Below, piece after piece: positions 8,438 through 18,100 of a DNA stretch of 64,000 bases. A model generated the notes under the pieces. The model made no database searches, had not been told where the DNA came from, and saw only the letters and a list, made by a program, of their open reading frames with translations. The stretch lies in contig NZ_CALPCN010000005.1 in NCBI RefSeq assembly GCF_943193045.1, positions 62,001 to 126,000 of the forward strand, written 5' to 3'. The DNA is from Pumilibacter muris (GTDB lineage Bacteria; Bacillota; Clostridia; Christensenellales; Pumilibacteraceae). Position 1 is the stretch's first letter, and each line of letters opens with the position of its first letter. The translations under genes were made by a program, and so were the position numbers.

Positions 8438-9547
8438 TTATAAAAAGATTCTAAACATACCAAATCGCGCAAACAGATTAAATAAAAAGAATGCACCGCA
8501 AATTACAATAGAGGCAATAGAAACGATTTTTATATATGGAGCAATTTTAGGGTCAAGAGCTTTATCTTTTTTATTTAAAACAAGTCCCGCAATAGACAAC
8601 CCGAGCCCAGCAAGAACACCTAATTGCATCAATAAATTGAACAGCCAACCATAGCCTCCAAAATGCCAACTATTTTTGAAATAATCTAACACAGCACCCT
8701 TAAAAAAGTCTTGCAATAAAACCAACAAGAAGCCCGCAACGCTAAACACAAAACCTTTCGCCACTTTGGGAGCTTTTTCGTCAGTATCGCCCACAGCAAC
8801 GCCCAATTCGGCGGCAATAGCTAACGCTTCGCGCGTGTTGGTGTGTAGCACCGTCCACTTTTTAATTTTAACCGTGAGCCAGAACGAATATATTCCGAAC
8901 GTTACAAGAGTAAGCAATACCCAACAAATGCACTTGCCGAAAAACTGTATGCCTTTGCCGTTGAAATCGAGTTCTTTTCCGTCTATTATCTTGTGTCCTA
9001 TAACGTAGCGCAATTTAAAGCAATACGCCCAATAAGCTCCGAACGTCAACGTTATTACCGTTACGAAGTTGGCGAGCAGCCTAATGCCGAGAAACGCCAA
9101 GCAACTGCCCGTAAACTTCGATTCGGGTTCGCTTCCGTTTTCGGTTGCGCTTTCGGTTTCGTTTTCGTCTGTAAAATGCGTATGCTTTGTTTTCCACCCT
9201 TCGAGCCGAAGTTTAACCGCCACAAGCCAATAAATGCCGAGCGTAACAATGCTGAGAAGCCACCAAATAATATACTTGCCGATAAGCTCACCGCCGTTAC
9301 CGTCGAACCGCAAACGCTTTCCGTTTATGTATGTATGGCTCGCCACCCAACGTTCGCGCCAACACACCATAAACGGATACGCTATTCCGAGCGACAAAAT
9401 AGTAGCAAGTCTTGCGGCGAGCGCCATAAAGAAATTTGCAAACGCCCCGCCCGTAAAAGACGACTTCGCAACCTGCAAAGTAGCTTGCTCCTCCGCGTGC
9501 GAACTCACGGTTTGTTCCGCTCGTTCGAGTTCACCATACTCTTCCAT
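8438..9547 (-). CDS. DUF898 (YjgN-like) polytopic membrane protein
   Basis: This 369-aa inner-membrane protein has two copies of the DUF898 unit: helix pairs followed by GKRLRFDGNGGELIGKYI (about residues 76-93) and GKELDFNGKGIQFFGK (about 190-205). A variable linker rich in Glu and Thr separates them, and a C-terminal pair or trio of helices follows (about 275-369). Function of the family is unknown. AGGAGG lies 7 nt before ATG. The promoter carries a G9 tract in its -35/-10 spacer (9595-9603), so expression is probably phase variable. Confidence 0.82.
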   Translation of the reverse strand: MEEYGELERAEQTVSSHAEEQATLQVAKSSFTGGAFANFFMALAARLATILSLGIAYPFMVCWRERWVASHTYINGKRLRFDGNGGELIGKYIIWWLLSIVTLGIYWLVAVKLRLEGWKTKHTHFTDENETESATENGSEPESKFTGSCLAFLGIRLLANFVTVITLTFGAYWAYCFKLRYVIGHKIIDGKELDFNGKGIQFFGKCICWVLLTLVTFGIYSFWLTVKIKKWTVLHTNTREALAIAAELGVAVGDTDEKAPKVAKGFVFSVAGFLLVLLQDFFKGAVLDYFKNSWHFGGYGWLFNLLMQLGVLAGLGLSIAGLVLNKKDKALDPKIAPYIKIVSIASIVICGAFFLFNLFARFGMFRIFL

Positions 9548-9583
9548 AAAAATGCCTCCTTTGTTTACATTTTTTATGGGCTA

Positions 9584-9611
9584 AGTATACCATACCCCCC
9601 CCCGAAGTCAA
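9584..9611 (-). promoter_or_regulatory. Promoter of the DUF898 gene with poly-G spacer
   Basis: Read leftward: TTGACT (9611-9606), a 16-bp spacer containing nine consecutive G, then TATACT (9589-9584) with an extended -10 TG. A gain of one G gives the optimal 17-bp spacing. Confidence 0.8.
9595..9603. repeat. Homopolymer C9/G9 tract
   Basis: Nine C on the + strand, entirely within the spacer of the DUF898 promoter. It is a candidate slipped-strand switch. Confidence 0.9.
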
Positions 9612-9663
9612 GCAGACTTTGCGAAAAACTTTTTTGCAAATTTTCTCTTTTGATTTTTGATAT

Positions 9664-9700
9664 AAAAAAAACGAACCCGCAGTAATTGCGAGTTCGTTTT
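9664..9700 (-). terminator. Terminator of the topoisomerase operon
   Basis: Read leftward: ACGAACTCGCA/TGCGGGTTCGT stem with a short loop, then eight T. It lies 18 nt after the subunit A stop codon. Confidence 0.85.
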
Positions 9701-9717
9701 AGTTCGGTTATTTAATT

Positions 9718-12156
9718 TCAGTTTGTTAGCTTATCGTTATAAATAAGCCCTTCTTTGATTTTCGCTTTGCCTTTAATTATAGGTCTGCCCGCATGTGTGC
9801 GGTTTTCTATGCTTAGCGCTTCGGTGGAATAACTCGAAAGATAATCGTCGTCGAACACAAGCACAATCTTATAGGGTTCGGTTACATACGAGACGAACGC
9901 AAGCGACGTTCCGTTGTCTTTCTTATTAAAGTCAACTATTTTCACGCCCTTTCTGTATCGCGCCATAACGTCTATTTGCGACACGAGCACGCGCTTGCTG
10001 TATCCTTTGTCAGATACGAGCACAACTTCGCCGTCGCCGTTTATTTGCCCTATGAATAAGCACTCGTCGTTGTCGGCAAGCTGAATACCTTTAACGCCTG
10101 CGGCTATTCTGCCTTGAACGGGAATGTCGCTCATATCGGCGTTTAAGCACATGCCCGAACGAGTTACGAACATAAGCGTGCAATTTTTCCTGCCGTGTTC
10201 CATAGCTATAACTTCGTCGCCCTCTTTAAGTTTTATGGCGGCAAAGGTGCTCTTAACAACTCCGTATTCTTTCCACTCGCTGCACTTAACCATGCCGGAG
10301 CGAGTATAGAACATAAGGTTTCCTTTGGGCAACGCGTCTTCAACCGTTTGCATAAACACTATGCGTTCGCCGTCTAAACTTTCGGGCACGACTTTTTTAA
10401 GCGGAGCGCCCTTTTCGCGCCATTTGCCTTCGGGAATGGATTCGGTGTCTATTTTGTAACAGTTGCCTAAATTAGTGAAACAATACACTCGCTCTAAGCT
10501 GTTCGCCTTAACTATGCACGGGCAAATTTCGTTGCGCGTGGAGTTTTCGGTAAAATCTTTTGTCGCCATAGTAAAGTTTTTAACGAACATGCGTTTAATA
10601 TTGCCGTTCGCGTTTACGGCAACAATATAATCTTCAACAGGCTTTTCGTCGTCCTCGCTCGGCACAACGTAATCCGCCGTCGTTTTGAGTATTGCGGATT
10701 TGCGGTTTTCGCGGTATGCCTTGCGTATTTGCAACAGTTCGGTTTTAACCAAATCCATTTGAAGTTTTTTGCTCGCAACGATTGCCGTTAGGCGGATTAT
10801 AAGCGTGCGCACGTCGGCAAGCTCTTTTTCAAGCTTATACACTTCGAGGTGAGTCAGTCGCGCAAGACGCAAATCGAGAATCGCCTGAGCCTGACGTTCG
10901 CTTAGTTCGAAACGCTTGCGCAGATTTTCTCTCGCCTCGCCCGTAGAACCCGAAGCTTTTATGATTTTAACAACCTCGTCTATGTTGCGAACCGCAATAA
11001 CGAGACCTTCCAAAATGTGCTCGCGCTCTTTCGCGGCGTCAAGCTCGTAGCGAGTGCGACGAAGCACAACGTCGCGTTGGTAATTAACATAATACGCTAT
11101 AATGTCGAGCAAGCCCATTAGCTGCGGTTTGCCGTCGGCAATGGCAACCATGTTTATTGCGAACGAGGTGGAAAGGTTAGTGTATTTTAACAGCGCGTCT
11201 ATTATCGGTTTAGGGTCGCAATCGCGCTTAACTTTAATAACGGCGCGCATACCTCCCCTGTCGCTTTCGTCGGTTATCTCGGTTATACCCGTGAGCACGC
11301 CCTTTTTCTCTTCGCGCGCTTTAAGTATGTTTTCCAAAAGCTGCGATTTGTTCACTTGGAACGGCAATTCGTCTATAACTATAAGTTTCTTTTCGTTTTC
11401 GCCGTTTTCTATATGAAGCTTGGCGCGCATGATGATTTTGCCCTTGCCCGTCTCGTATGCCTTAACGAGCTCGTCGCCGCCTATAATAAATCCGCCCGTA
11501 GGAAAATCGGGACCTTTTATTATTTTCATCATGTCGGCAAGCTTTATGTGCGGATTATCTATATACGCTATAACGCCGTCTATGCTCTCCATAAGGTTGT
11601 GCGGCGGAATATTCGTTGAAAGCCCCACAGCTATGCCGCTCGCGCCGTTCACCAAAAGGTTGGGGAAACGTCCGGGCAACATATCCGGTTCCATAAGAGT
11701 GTCGTCGAAGTTGCAACTCCACTTAACGGTGTTCTTATCTATATCGCGCAACAGTTCAAGAGCAAGCGGAGTGAGCCTCGCTTCGGTGTAACGCATAGCG
11801 GCGGGGCTGTCGCCGTCTACCGAACCGAAGTTGCCGTGCCCGTCAACAAGGCAAGCGCCCATGCTAAAAGGCTGAGCCATACGCACCATAGCGAAATATA
11901 TTGAGCTGTCGCCGTGCGGGTGAAATTTACCCATGCAGTCGCCAACGATACGCGCCGACTTGCGGTAAGGCTTATCGGGCGTTATTCCGAGCTCCGACAT
12001 ACTGTATAGAATACGACGCTGAACGGGTTTAAGTCCGTCTTCCACGCGGGGAAGCGCGCGGTCCATAATAACAAACTCGGAATACGGCATCATGGATTCG
12101 TGCATGACGTCTTCCATAGTTTTAACAATAATACTCGGTGTCTTTTGTTCCGCCAT
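9718..12156 (-). CDS. Type IIA DNA topoisomerase subunit A (GyrA/ParC family)
   Basis: This 812-aa subunit does DNA breakage and rejoining. Visible are the winged-helix domain with the catalytic Tyr in [10 protein letters not shown] (Tyr123), the quinolone pocket [12 protein letters not shown] (79-90), the tower and coiled-coil region (about 340-470) and a C-terminal beta-pinwheel (about 500-805). I could not find the GyrA-box (Q-R/K-R-G-G-R/K-G) in the first blade, where [12 protein letters not shown] is seen instead. It may therefore be a topoisomerase IV-like (ParC) subunit or a divergent gyrase. The position equivalent to E. coli GyrA Asp87 is Phe. Partner gene lies 9 bp upstream. Confidence 0.88.
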   Translation of the reverse strand: MAEQKTPSIIVKTMEDVMHESMMPYSEFVIMDRALPRVEDGLKPVQRRILYSMSELGITPDKPYRKSARIVGDCMGKFHPHGDSSIYFAMVRMAQPFSMGACLVDGHGNFGSVDGDSPAAMRYTEARLTPLALELLRDIDKNTVKWSCNFDDTLMEPDMLPGRFPNLLVNGASGIAVGLSTNIPPHNLMESIDGVIAYIDNPHIKLADMMKIIKGPDFPTGGFIIGGDELVKAYETGKGKIIMRAKLHIENGENEKKLIVIDELPFQVNKSQLLENILKAREEKKGVLTGITEITDESDRGGMRAVIKVKRDCDPKPIIDALLKYTNLSTSFAINMVAIADGKPQLMGLLDIIAYYVNYQRDVVLRRTRYELDAAKEREHILEGLVIAVRNIDEVVKIIKASGSTGEARENLRKRFELSERQAQAILDLRLARLTHLEVYKLEKELADVRTLIIRLTAIVASKKLQMDLVKTELLQIRKAYRENRKSAILKTTADYVVPSEDDEKPVEDYIVAVNANGNIKRMFVKNFTMATKDFTENSTRNEICPCIVKANSLERVYCFTNLGNCYKIDTESIPEGKWREKGAPLKKVVPESLDGERIVFMQTVEDALPKGNLMFYTRSGMVKCSEWKEYGVVKSTFAAIKLKEGDEVIAMEHGRKNCTLMFVTRSGMCLNADMSDIPVQGRIAAGVKGIQLADNDECLFIGQINGDGEVVLVSDKGYSKRVLVSQIDVMARYRKGVKIVDFNKKDNGTSLAFVSYVTEPYKIVLVFDDDYLSSYSTEALSIENRTHAGRPIIKGKAKIKEGLIYNDKLTN

Positions 12157-12165
12157 TCCGCCCTC

Positions 12166-14124
12166 CTACTTCGCTTCCTGCGCTTTAAAGTTGTCGATTT
12201 TGTTGAAATTCGCGTTTTCTATAATGTATTGCCTGCGCATGTCTATCGCGTCGCCCATAAGGGTGGAAACGAGCATTTCGGCGTTCGCCGCATCCTCGAT
12301 TGTAACCTGCACGAGCGTGCGGCGGTTAGGGTCCATAGTGGTTTCCCAAAGCTGTTCCGCGCTCATTTCGCCGAGACCTTTATAACGTTGCAATCCCGCG
12401 CCCTTACCGAAACGTTTTTTCGCGTCGTCGAGCGCCGCATCGTCGTAAACGTATTCTACCGTGTCCTTTTTGGAAATGCGGTAAAGCGGCGGCAACCCTA
12501 TATAAACGTGCCCTTCGTTAATAAGGTCTTTCATATAACGGAAGAAGAACGTTAAAAGAATTGCGCGGATATGCGCTCCGTCTTGGTCGGCATCGGAAAG
12601 TATAATAACTTTGTGGTAGTTCAAATTTTCGACGTTGAAATCCTCGCCTATTCCGCTGCCGAGCGCCGAAATTATGGTTCTGATTTCCTCGTTTGCAAGC
12701 ACTTGGTCGATACGCTTTTTCTCCGCGTTCAACGGCTTGCCCCTAAGCGGCAAAATAGCTTGGAACGAGCGATTGCGAGCCTGCTTTGCGGTGCCGCCGG
12801 CGCTGTCGCCCTCCACTATGAACAGCTCGTTGTTTTCGGGCTTTTTGCCCGTGCAACTGCTGAGCTTTCCAACAAGGTTAAAGTTATTGTCAAGGCTGTT
12901 TTTTGCACGCGTTATTTCTTTTTCTTTGCGCGCGGCTTCCCTTACCTTAGCGGCAAGCAACGCCTTTTTCAAAATGGTGTCGGCAAGGTTTTTTGTGTCT
13001 TTATCGAAAAACTCGGTCAGAGTTTGGTTCACAAGATATTCGATAGCGATACGCGCTTCGGGGTTGCCGAGTTTTGTTTTGGTTTGCCCTTCGAACTGAA
13101 CGTTTTGCATTTTTATGCTGAGCACAGCCGTAAGACCTTCGCGGTAGTCGTCGCCCAAAAGGTTAGCGTCTTTGTCTTTGAGCATACCCGTTTTGCGGGC
13201 GAGGTCGTTCATAACTTTGGTGAGCGCCGCTTTAAAGCCGGTTTCGTGCGTTCCGCCTTCGGTGGTGGGAATGTTGTTCACATACGAAAAAATATTGTCG
13301 GTGTATGCGTCGGTATACTGAAAGGCAAGCTCCATGTCGATATTGTCTTTGGTGCCCGTCAAAAATATCGGCTCGTCGAACGCGGGAACCTTAGTTTCGT
13401 TAAGATATTTAACGAAGTCGATTAAGCCGCCCTCGTAGCAATATTCGCGTTTAAGACACGCGTTGCCCATTTGCACGCGCTCGTCTATTAAAATAATTCT
13501 CGCGCCTTTATTCAAAAAAGCAAGCTCTTTGAGTCTACGCGAAATCGTTTCTATTTGAAAATGGGTTGATTCGAAAATTCGTTTGTCGGGCAAAAAGCGC
13601 ACATACGAGCCGCGCTTATCCGACGCAATTCCCGTGTCGATTAGGTGGTATTTGGGAACGCCGCCTTTAACGGCGCCGTCTATTTCTTTTGACTCGAATT
13701 CCATGCGGTAGGTAGTGCCGTTTTTATATACCTCTACGGTAAGCCACTCGCTCAGCGCGTTTGTAACCGACGCGCCTACGCCGTGAAGTCCGCCGCTGTG
13801 CGCGTAGTTTTCGTTGTCGAATTTGCCGCCCGCATGCAGTTGGGTGAAAACCACCTCTACGCCCGATACGCCGAGCGTAGGGTGAACGTCTACCGGTATG
13901 CCGCGCCCGTTGTCTTCCACGCTTGCGCTACCGTCAGTGTAGAGCGTAACCGTTATAGTGTCGCCAAAGCCGTTGGCGACCTCGTCCATCGAGTTGTCAA
14001 CAATTTCCCAAAGAATGTGATGCAAGCCTTTGGTGCCCGTAGTACCGATGTACATGCCGGGACGCAGACGCACCGCGTCAAGTCCTTCGAGCACCCGTAT
14101 GTCGCCTGCGCTGTAATTATGCAT
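12166..14124 (-). CDS. Type IIA DNA topoisomerase subunit B (GyrB/ParE family)
   Basis: This 652-aa ATPase subunit pairs with subunit A. The GHKL ATPase domain has EIVDNSMDEV (about 41), VEDNGRGIPVDVH (about 70) and SGGLHGVGASVTNAL (about 110). The transducer domain follows. The TOPRIM domain has EGDSAGGTAKQARNR (about 430) and the acidic SDADQDGAH (about 510). The C-terminal GLQRYKGLGEMSAEQLWETTMDP block is intact. Sequence features lean toward GyrB (QFEGQTKTKLGN, WETTMDP), but the partner lacks a GyrA-box, so gyrase versus topoisomerase IV stays open. GAGGAGG lies 7 nt before ATG. Confidence 0.9.
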   Translation of the reverse strand: MHNYSAGDIRVLEGLDAVRLRPGMYIGTTGTKGLHHILWEIVDNSMDEVANGFGDTITVTLYTDGSASVEDNGRGIPVDVHPTLGVSGVEVVFTQLHAGGKFDNENYAHSGGLHGVGASVTNALSEWLTVEVYKNGTTYRMEFESKEIDGAVKGGVPKYHLIDTGIASDKRGSYVRFLPDKRIFESTHFQIETISRRLKELAFLNKGARIILIDERVQMGNACLKREYCYEGGLIDFVKYLNETKVPAFDEPIFLTGTKDNIDMELAFQYTDAYTDNIFSYVNNIPTTEGGTHETGFKAALTKVMNDLARKTGMLKDKDANLLGDDYREGLTAVLSIKMQNVQFEGQTKTKLGNPEARIAIEYLVNQTLTEFFDKDTKNLADTILKKALLAAKVREAARKEKEITRAKNSLDNNFNLVGKLSSCTGKKPENNELFIVEGDSAGGTAKQARNRSFQAILPLRGKPLNAEKKRIDQVLANEEIRTIISALGSGIGEDFNVENLNYHKVIILSDADQDGAHIRAILLTFFFRYMKDLINEGHVYIGLPPLYRISKKDTVEYVYDDAALDDAKKRFGKGAGLQRYKGLGEMSAEQLWETTMDPNRRTLVQVTIEDAANAEMLVSTLMGDAIDMRRQYIIENANFNKIDNFKAQEAK

Positions 14125-14244
14125 TTGCTTTCCTCCTCGCAGTTCGTTTAAGTACGCAACGTCTTTTCTTTCGCTTGTTTCCCGTTATAAAATTATTGCC
14201 ACACGGCAACGTTTAAAACGAAAAAATATCAACGTCACCTATTT

Positions 14245-14273
14245 ATTGTATCATATCGCGCGCTCTCGCACAA
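14245..14273 (-). promoter_or_regulatory. Promoter of the topoisomerase operon
   Basis: Read leftward: TTGTGC, 17 bp, TACAAT. The leader is about 115 nt and shows no obvious regulatory fold. Confidence 0.55.
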
Positions 14274-14623
14274 GCGTTTTAAATAAATATTTATACATTT
14301 TTTTGCGTCGTTTTTCTTTACAAATTGCCACAATATAAAAATTTTGCATAATTATTCATGATTGCGAATATTATTCAAAACATGCGCCCGCGACTCATTT
14401 AAAACCGCAATCGAACGGCAAAATCCGTCATATAAAAAACACGAATTTTACTTGCATAGAATTTGTTGCGGAATTTGCCGATATTCAGCGAACTACGCGC
14501 AATACTCGGCAAATTCGCAATGTCGTAATTTTCGAGTATTATAACGTTTTCGACTTTAATCGCAAAAATTATCAGCTCGCCTAAAAACGCAAGAAGCCCC
14601 CGCAAAAAACAGCTCAAAATTCC
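14274..14623. other. Gene-free A+T-rich stretch with a long imperfect hairpin
   Basis: About 350 bp between divergent promoters with no convincing gene; a 72-codon leftward ORF (14399-14617) lacks a ribosome site. An inverted repeat GAATTTGCCGATATT (14471-14485) against AATACTCGGCAAATTC (14501-14516) could form a roughly 15-bp stem. No T-run follows, so it is not a standard terminator. Confidence 0.5.
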
Positions 14624-14652
14624 TTGCCTTCCCTACTCTTTTTTGATATAAT
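14624..14652 (+). promoter_or_regulatory. Promoter of the tRNA-Arg transcript
   Basis: TTGCCT, 17 bp, TATAAT. It reads through two tRNA-like repeat units and into tRNA-Arg(CCT). Confidence 0.75.
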
Positions 14653-14672
14653 AAATTTTAGCTCAATATTTT

Positions 14673-14802
14673 GCTTCCGTAGTTAAAACGAATATAGCAA
14701 CTCCTCTTTAAGGTTGTTGTGGTTCGCTCAGCCGAGCCCGTAGGGCGAACTCCACGAGCCGTAAGGCGAGTATTCCCGACAGGCGGGAATATAAAATATT
14801 CT
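14673..14802 (+). repeat. tRNA-derived tandem repeat, unit 1 (130 bp)
   Basis: Begins with the same acceptor and D-arm sequence as the intact tRNA (GCTTCCGTAGTTAAA). The anticodon arm is then altered, and after GGTTCG about 45 bp are present that tRNA lacks, carrying small hairpins such as GCCC-GTA-GGGC. The unit ends with ATTCCCGACAGGCGGGAAT, which echoes the T-arm/acceptor end of the tRNA. It cannot fold as a standard tRNA. Confidence 0.75.
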
Positions 14803-14933
14803 GCTTCCGTAGTTAAAACGAATATAGCAACTCCCCTTTAAGGTTGTTGTGGTTCGCTCAGCCGAGCCCGTAGGGCGAACGCCACGAGCCGTAAGGCGAG
14901 TATTCCCGACAGGCGGGAATCATAAAATATTCT
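14803..14933 (+). repeat. tRNA-derived tandem repeat, unit 2 (131 bp)
   Basis: Near-identical to unit 1, differing by a few bases (for example CTCCCC for CTCCTC, and GCGAACGCC for GCGAACTCC). It abuts the intact tRNA gene. Together the units form two tandem decoy-like copies in one transcript with the tRNA. Confidence 0.75.
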
Positions 14934-15008
14934 GCTTCCGTAGTTAAATGGATATAACAACCCCCTCCTAAGGGGTCGTTGTGGGTTCGATTCCCGCCGG
15001 GAGTACCA
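14934..15008 (+). tRNA. tRNA-Arg (anticodon CCT)
   Basis: A 75-nt cloverleaf: acceptor GCTTCCG/CGGGAGT (one G-T end pair and one T-G wobble), D-stem GTTA/TAAC, anticodon stem ACCCC/GGGGT with loop CTCCTAA giving anticodon CCT (reads AGG), 4-nt variable loop, T-arm GTGGG-TTCGATT-CCCGC, discriminator A and encoded CCA. A strong terminator follows. Confidence 0.92.
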
Positions 15009-15009
15009 A

Positions 15010-15057
15010 AAAAGCGGTTTGATTTAACGTAAAAATCAAACCGCTTTTTTTATTTTT
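15010..15057. terminator. Bidirectional terminator after tRNA-Arg
   Basis: A 16-bp stem (AAAAGCGGTTTGATTT against its complement, 15010-15025 and 15033-15048) followed by a T-run. It also serves the convergent surface-protein operon. Confidence 0.9.
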
Positions 15058-15114
15058 GCCGTACTATTTGCGAAAGTTAAATCGCAAAGCAATCACTTTT
15101 GCAAATCAAGCAAT

Positions 15115-18100
15115 TTAACCTAATTTACTTTTTTTGCCGCGCACCGTTAAAACGCAAGCAAGCCCAACAGTTAGAATACCGAGCAAAGCAAAGTTGCCTG
15201 CCACGTTACCGCCGCATTTCTTCTTTTTGCCGCTTTCGGAAGGCTTATTGTCTTGAACGGGAGGTTCGGGCATTTTTACCGTAACCGTCACGGTAATGTT
15301 TTCACGCACATTCGATATAGTGTATATGCCGTCGGTTGCAGTAACGGCGGAACCGTTTACAAGCACGGTAAATTCGCCCGCAAAATCTTCCGCCTTTGTT
15401 GCGGTAAAGGCAAAACTTTCGCCCTCTTTAACCTGAGTTTGCCCCACCGTAACCGGCGCAAGCGTAACGCCGTCGGCATTCGTAAGAGTAACCGAATAGT
15501 ATGTTTCGCGCACTATGCCTTCCACTGTGATTACCGTGTCTTCGGTTAAACACACCGAATACACTCCGCCGCTCGCCGTAAGCGCAACGCCGTTAGCTTT
15601 AACCGTAAGAACGTCGTCTAACCATCCGTCGTCGGTCAGTACCGCGAACAGAAATTCCGCGCCCGCCAAGAATACGGTGCGTTCGTCGCTCGATACAATC
15701 GTGTAGCCTTCGCCTGCGGGAAGCGTAAGAGTGTACGCCGTGAAAGCAACTTCGGTTGCCGCACTCGCATTGTGCGTTTCGGTGGCGCGTTCGCGCACAA
15801 AAAGCGAATTTCCCTTGTATTGCGTAAGGCTGCCGGAATTAGGCAACAGTTCGGTAAAATCCGCATCGGCGGCTATTTCGTACTTGCCGTCGGCCGTATA
15901 CATTTCCGTTCCCGCGTCAAGCATCAAAACGCCGCGCGACACGATGGTTTCGTTTGCCGCTTTGTTTATGATGAAAATTTGCGGCTCGGAGTATTGTTTA
16001 ATTCCGACAAACATATCGCCTTTATAAAGTTTAAGCGCTTTCACGCGATACGAATTCGGCAATACGGTAGTAAGCTCGTTGCCGTCTTCATCCAAGCACA
16101 CCGCCGTGTAGCCTTGCACAACAGGCAACCGCATTTGTCCGTTATACTCTACGGCGGTAAAGTCAGCCTCAACCGCGTCGAGTTCAACCAACTGCGGCAC
16201 AGGCAACACATTTGCGCCCGTAAATACGGCATAAGGTTTGCCGTCAGGCGTCATAACGATTTCGTCGCCGTTTTCCCAACCGAGAAAGCCGTAGCCATCG
16301 TCTACCGAAAGCGCCATAATAACGCCGCTTTCGTTTGCGCCCGTTATTTGCCACGCGGTATGAGGCGCCGCAGTCAGTTTATCGGTGGTATCGCAACACT
16401 CTTCCCAATCGTTGCATTTAGAAAATCCCGATATAACTTCGTCGGTCAACAAATAGCCGAATGTTTTGCTCCGAACAACCGTGTCGCCGCCGTCAAGCGA
16501 GCCCGCCGAATTCTCAGCTGACGGAGCTCCTTTCGAAGCATGAAACATGGGAATATCAAGGAACTTTTCGATTTCGTCGGCGTCATGGTCAAAGCCTACC
16601 AAACTGCTCTTTTTCGCAGACACTATATATTGCAGCGTGCCCGTTCCTCTTGTGCCTACAAGCGTTTTCTCTCCGCGATACCCTACCAAATATCCGCTGC
16701 AATAATTCCAAGCGGCGCCTTCTTTTTTGAATTTGCCGTTGCCTGCGTTTTCATATAATAGCACAACGTTTCCGTCAGATTGCGGATTTGCGATTCCCAC
16801 AGTGCCTATAAGCGTATTGTTCCAATTCTGAATATATCCGACCAAACCGCTGAAACGAATTTCCAATCCGCCGCTCGTATTGCAAACATAAAGCAAACCG
16901 TGATTTTCCATGTGAATAAACACGTCGCCCGTGCCTTTGGAGCCGACAACGCCCGTAGCGCTTCCCACTATGCCGGCGGAATAACTGCTGTCGGCGTCGT
17001 TTTGATACCGCATGGTACCGTAATTGATTACTTCTATTATCACATCGCCGCCGCCGTTCGAACCGATTAGAGCGTCGGCATGACCCGCTATGCCGCCGCA
17101 ACGCGAAGTTTGCGAGGGCATATTAGCCGAAAAGCCCGCGTCCGTACTCGCGTTGTTATTGATAAAACGTATAGTCACGTTGCCGTCGTTATCCGCATGT
17201 CGCGCGCCCACAACAACGTCTTTTGTTGCGTCGCCGAATATTCCGCCCATGCGCATATGTCCGCCGCTACGCAAGCCTTTCAAACTGCCGTTTTCACCCA
17301 CTTCGGCAACGAGCGTCGTGTTGCCCGCCTTGCCGTCGGAACCGAGCGTACCGCCCATAGCGTAGCCCACCATGCCGCCTATATACGCAAAGCTATTTCT
17401 GTCGTTCTCCACCGTAAAGTCGCCGTCGAATTTTACATGAACCGCAGAGTCGCCGCCCGCTTCTCCTATCGTGCAACTTCCAAGCTGAAAGCCCACTACG
17501 CCGCCCACCATAGCGTGCGCATATATAGCGTCGTCGAAAACGCTGTTTTCTCCCGCCGTAAAGCGCACGCTCACGTTGCCGAACGTAACGTCGGGATTGT
17601 TTATTCTGCCGCCCGCAAAGGCGCCGAACAGTCCGTAATACTGTCCGTCGTATCCCGTGTGCGACAATCCCGTGATTTTATGCCCCGCAAAATCGAAACC
17701 GCCGGTAAAGGTGACGTTTCTGTTTTTGTCGGTTACAACGGTGTCGCCGTCTTCGCCCGCTACGGTATGCGTGCCGTTCACCAAATTACCTATGGGAATC
17801 CAATTCTTACCCTGCATATCAAGGTCGGCGGCAAGACGGAAATATTTCATTCTCGAATAAGATTGCGAGTACATTTCGCCCTCGCCCGTAATGTGGCTAA
17901 GGTCGTTTTGGTTTGCCGCAAGTTGCGCCAAATGCTCGGGAGAAGAAATAATATACGGGTCGGGCGCCGTTCCGTCGCCGCCGCCGTAACCGAAATCGGC
18001 GTCGTAGCTTAGTCCGTCGGTCCAATTCGCAACGGGCGCGGGTTCGCTCGCCGCCGCTCTTGCCGAACAAGGCAACGTAAAGCAAGCCGCCGCGAGCGCA

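Noticed and set aside
14399-14617. 72-codon leftward ORF in the gap before the tRNA
   Set aside because: No ribosome site, no family pattern, and overlaps an inverted repeat; treated as non-coding.
14673-14933. CRISPR array
   Set aside because: Only two direct units of 130 bp with no spacers, and they clearly derive from the neighbouring tRNA; no cas genes are present.
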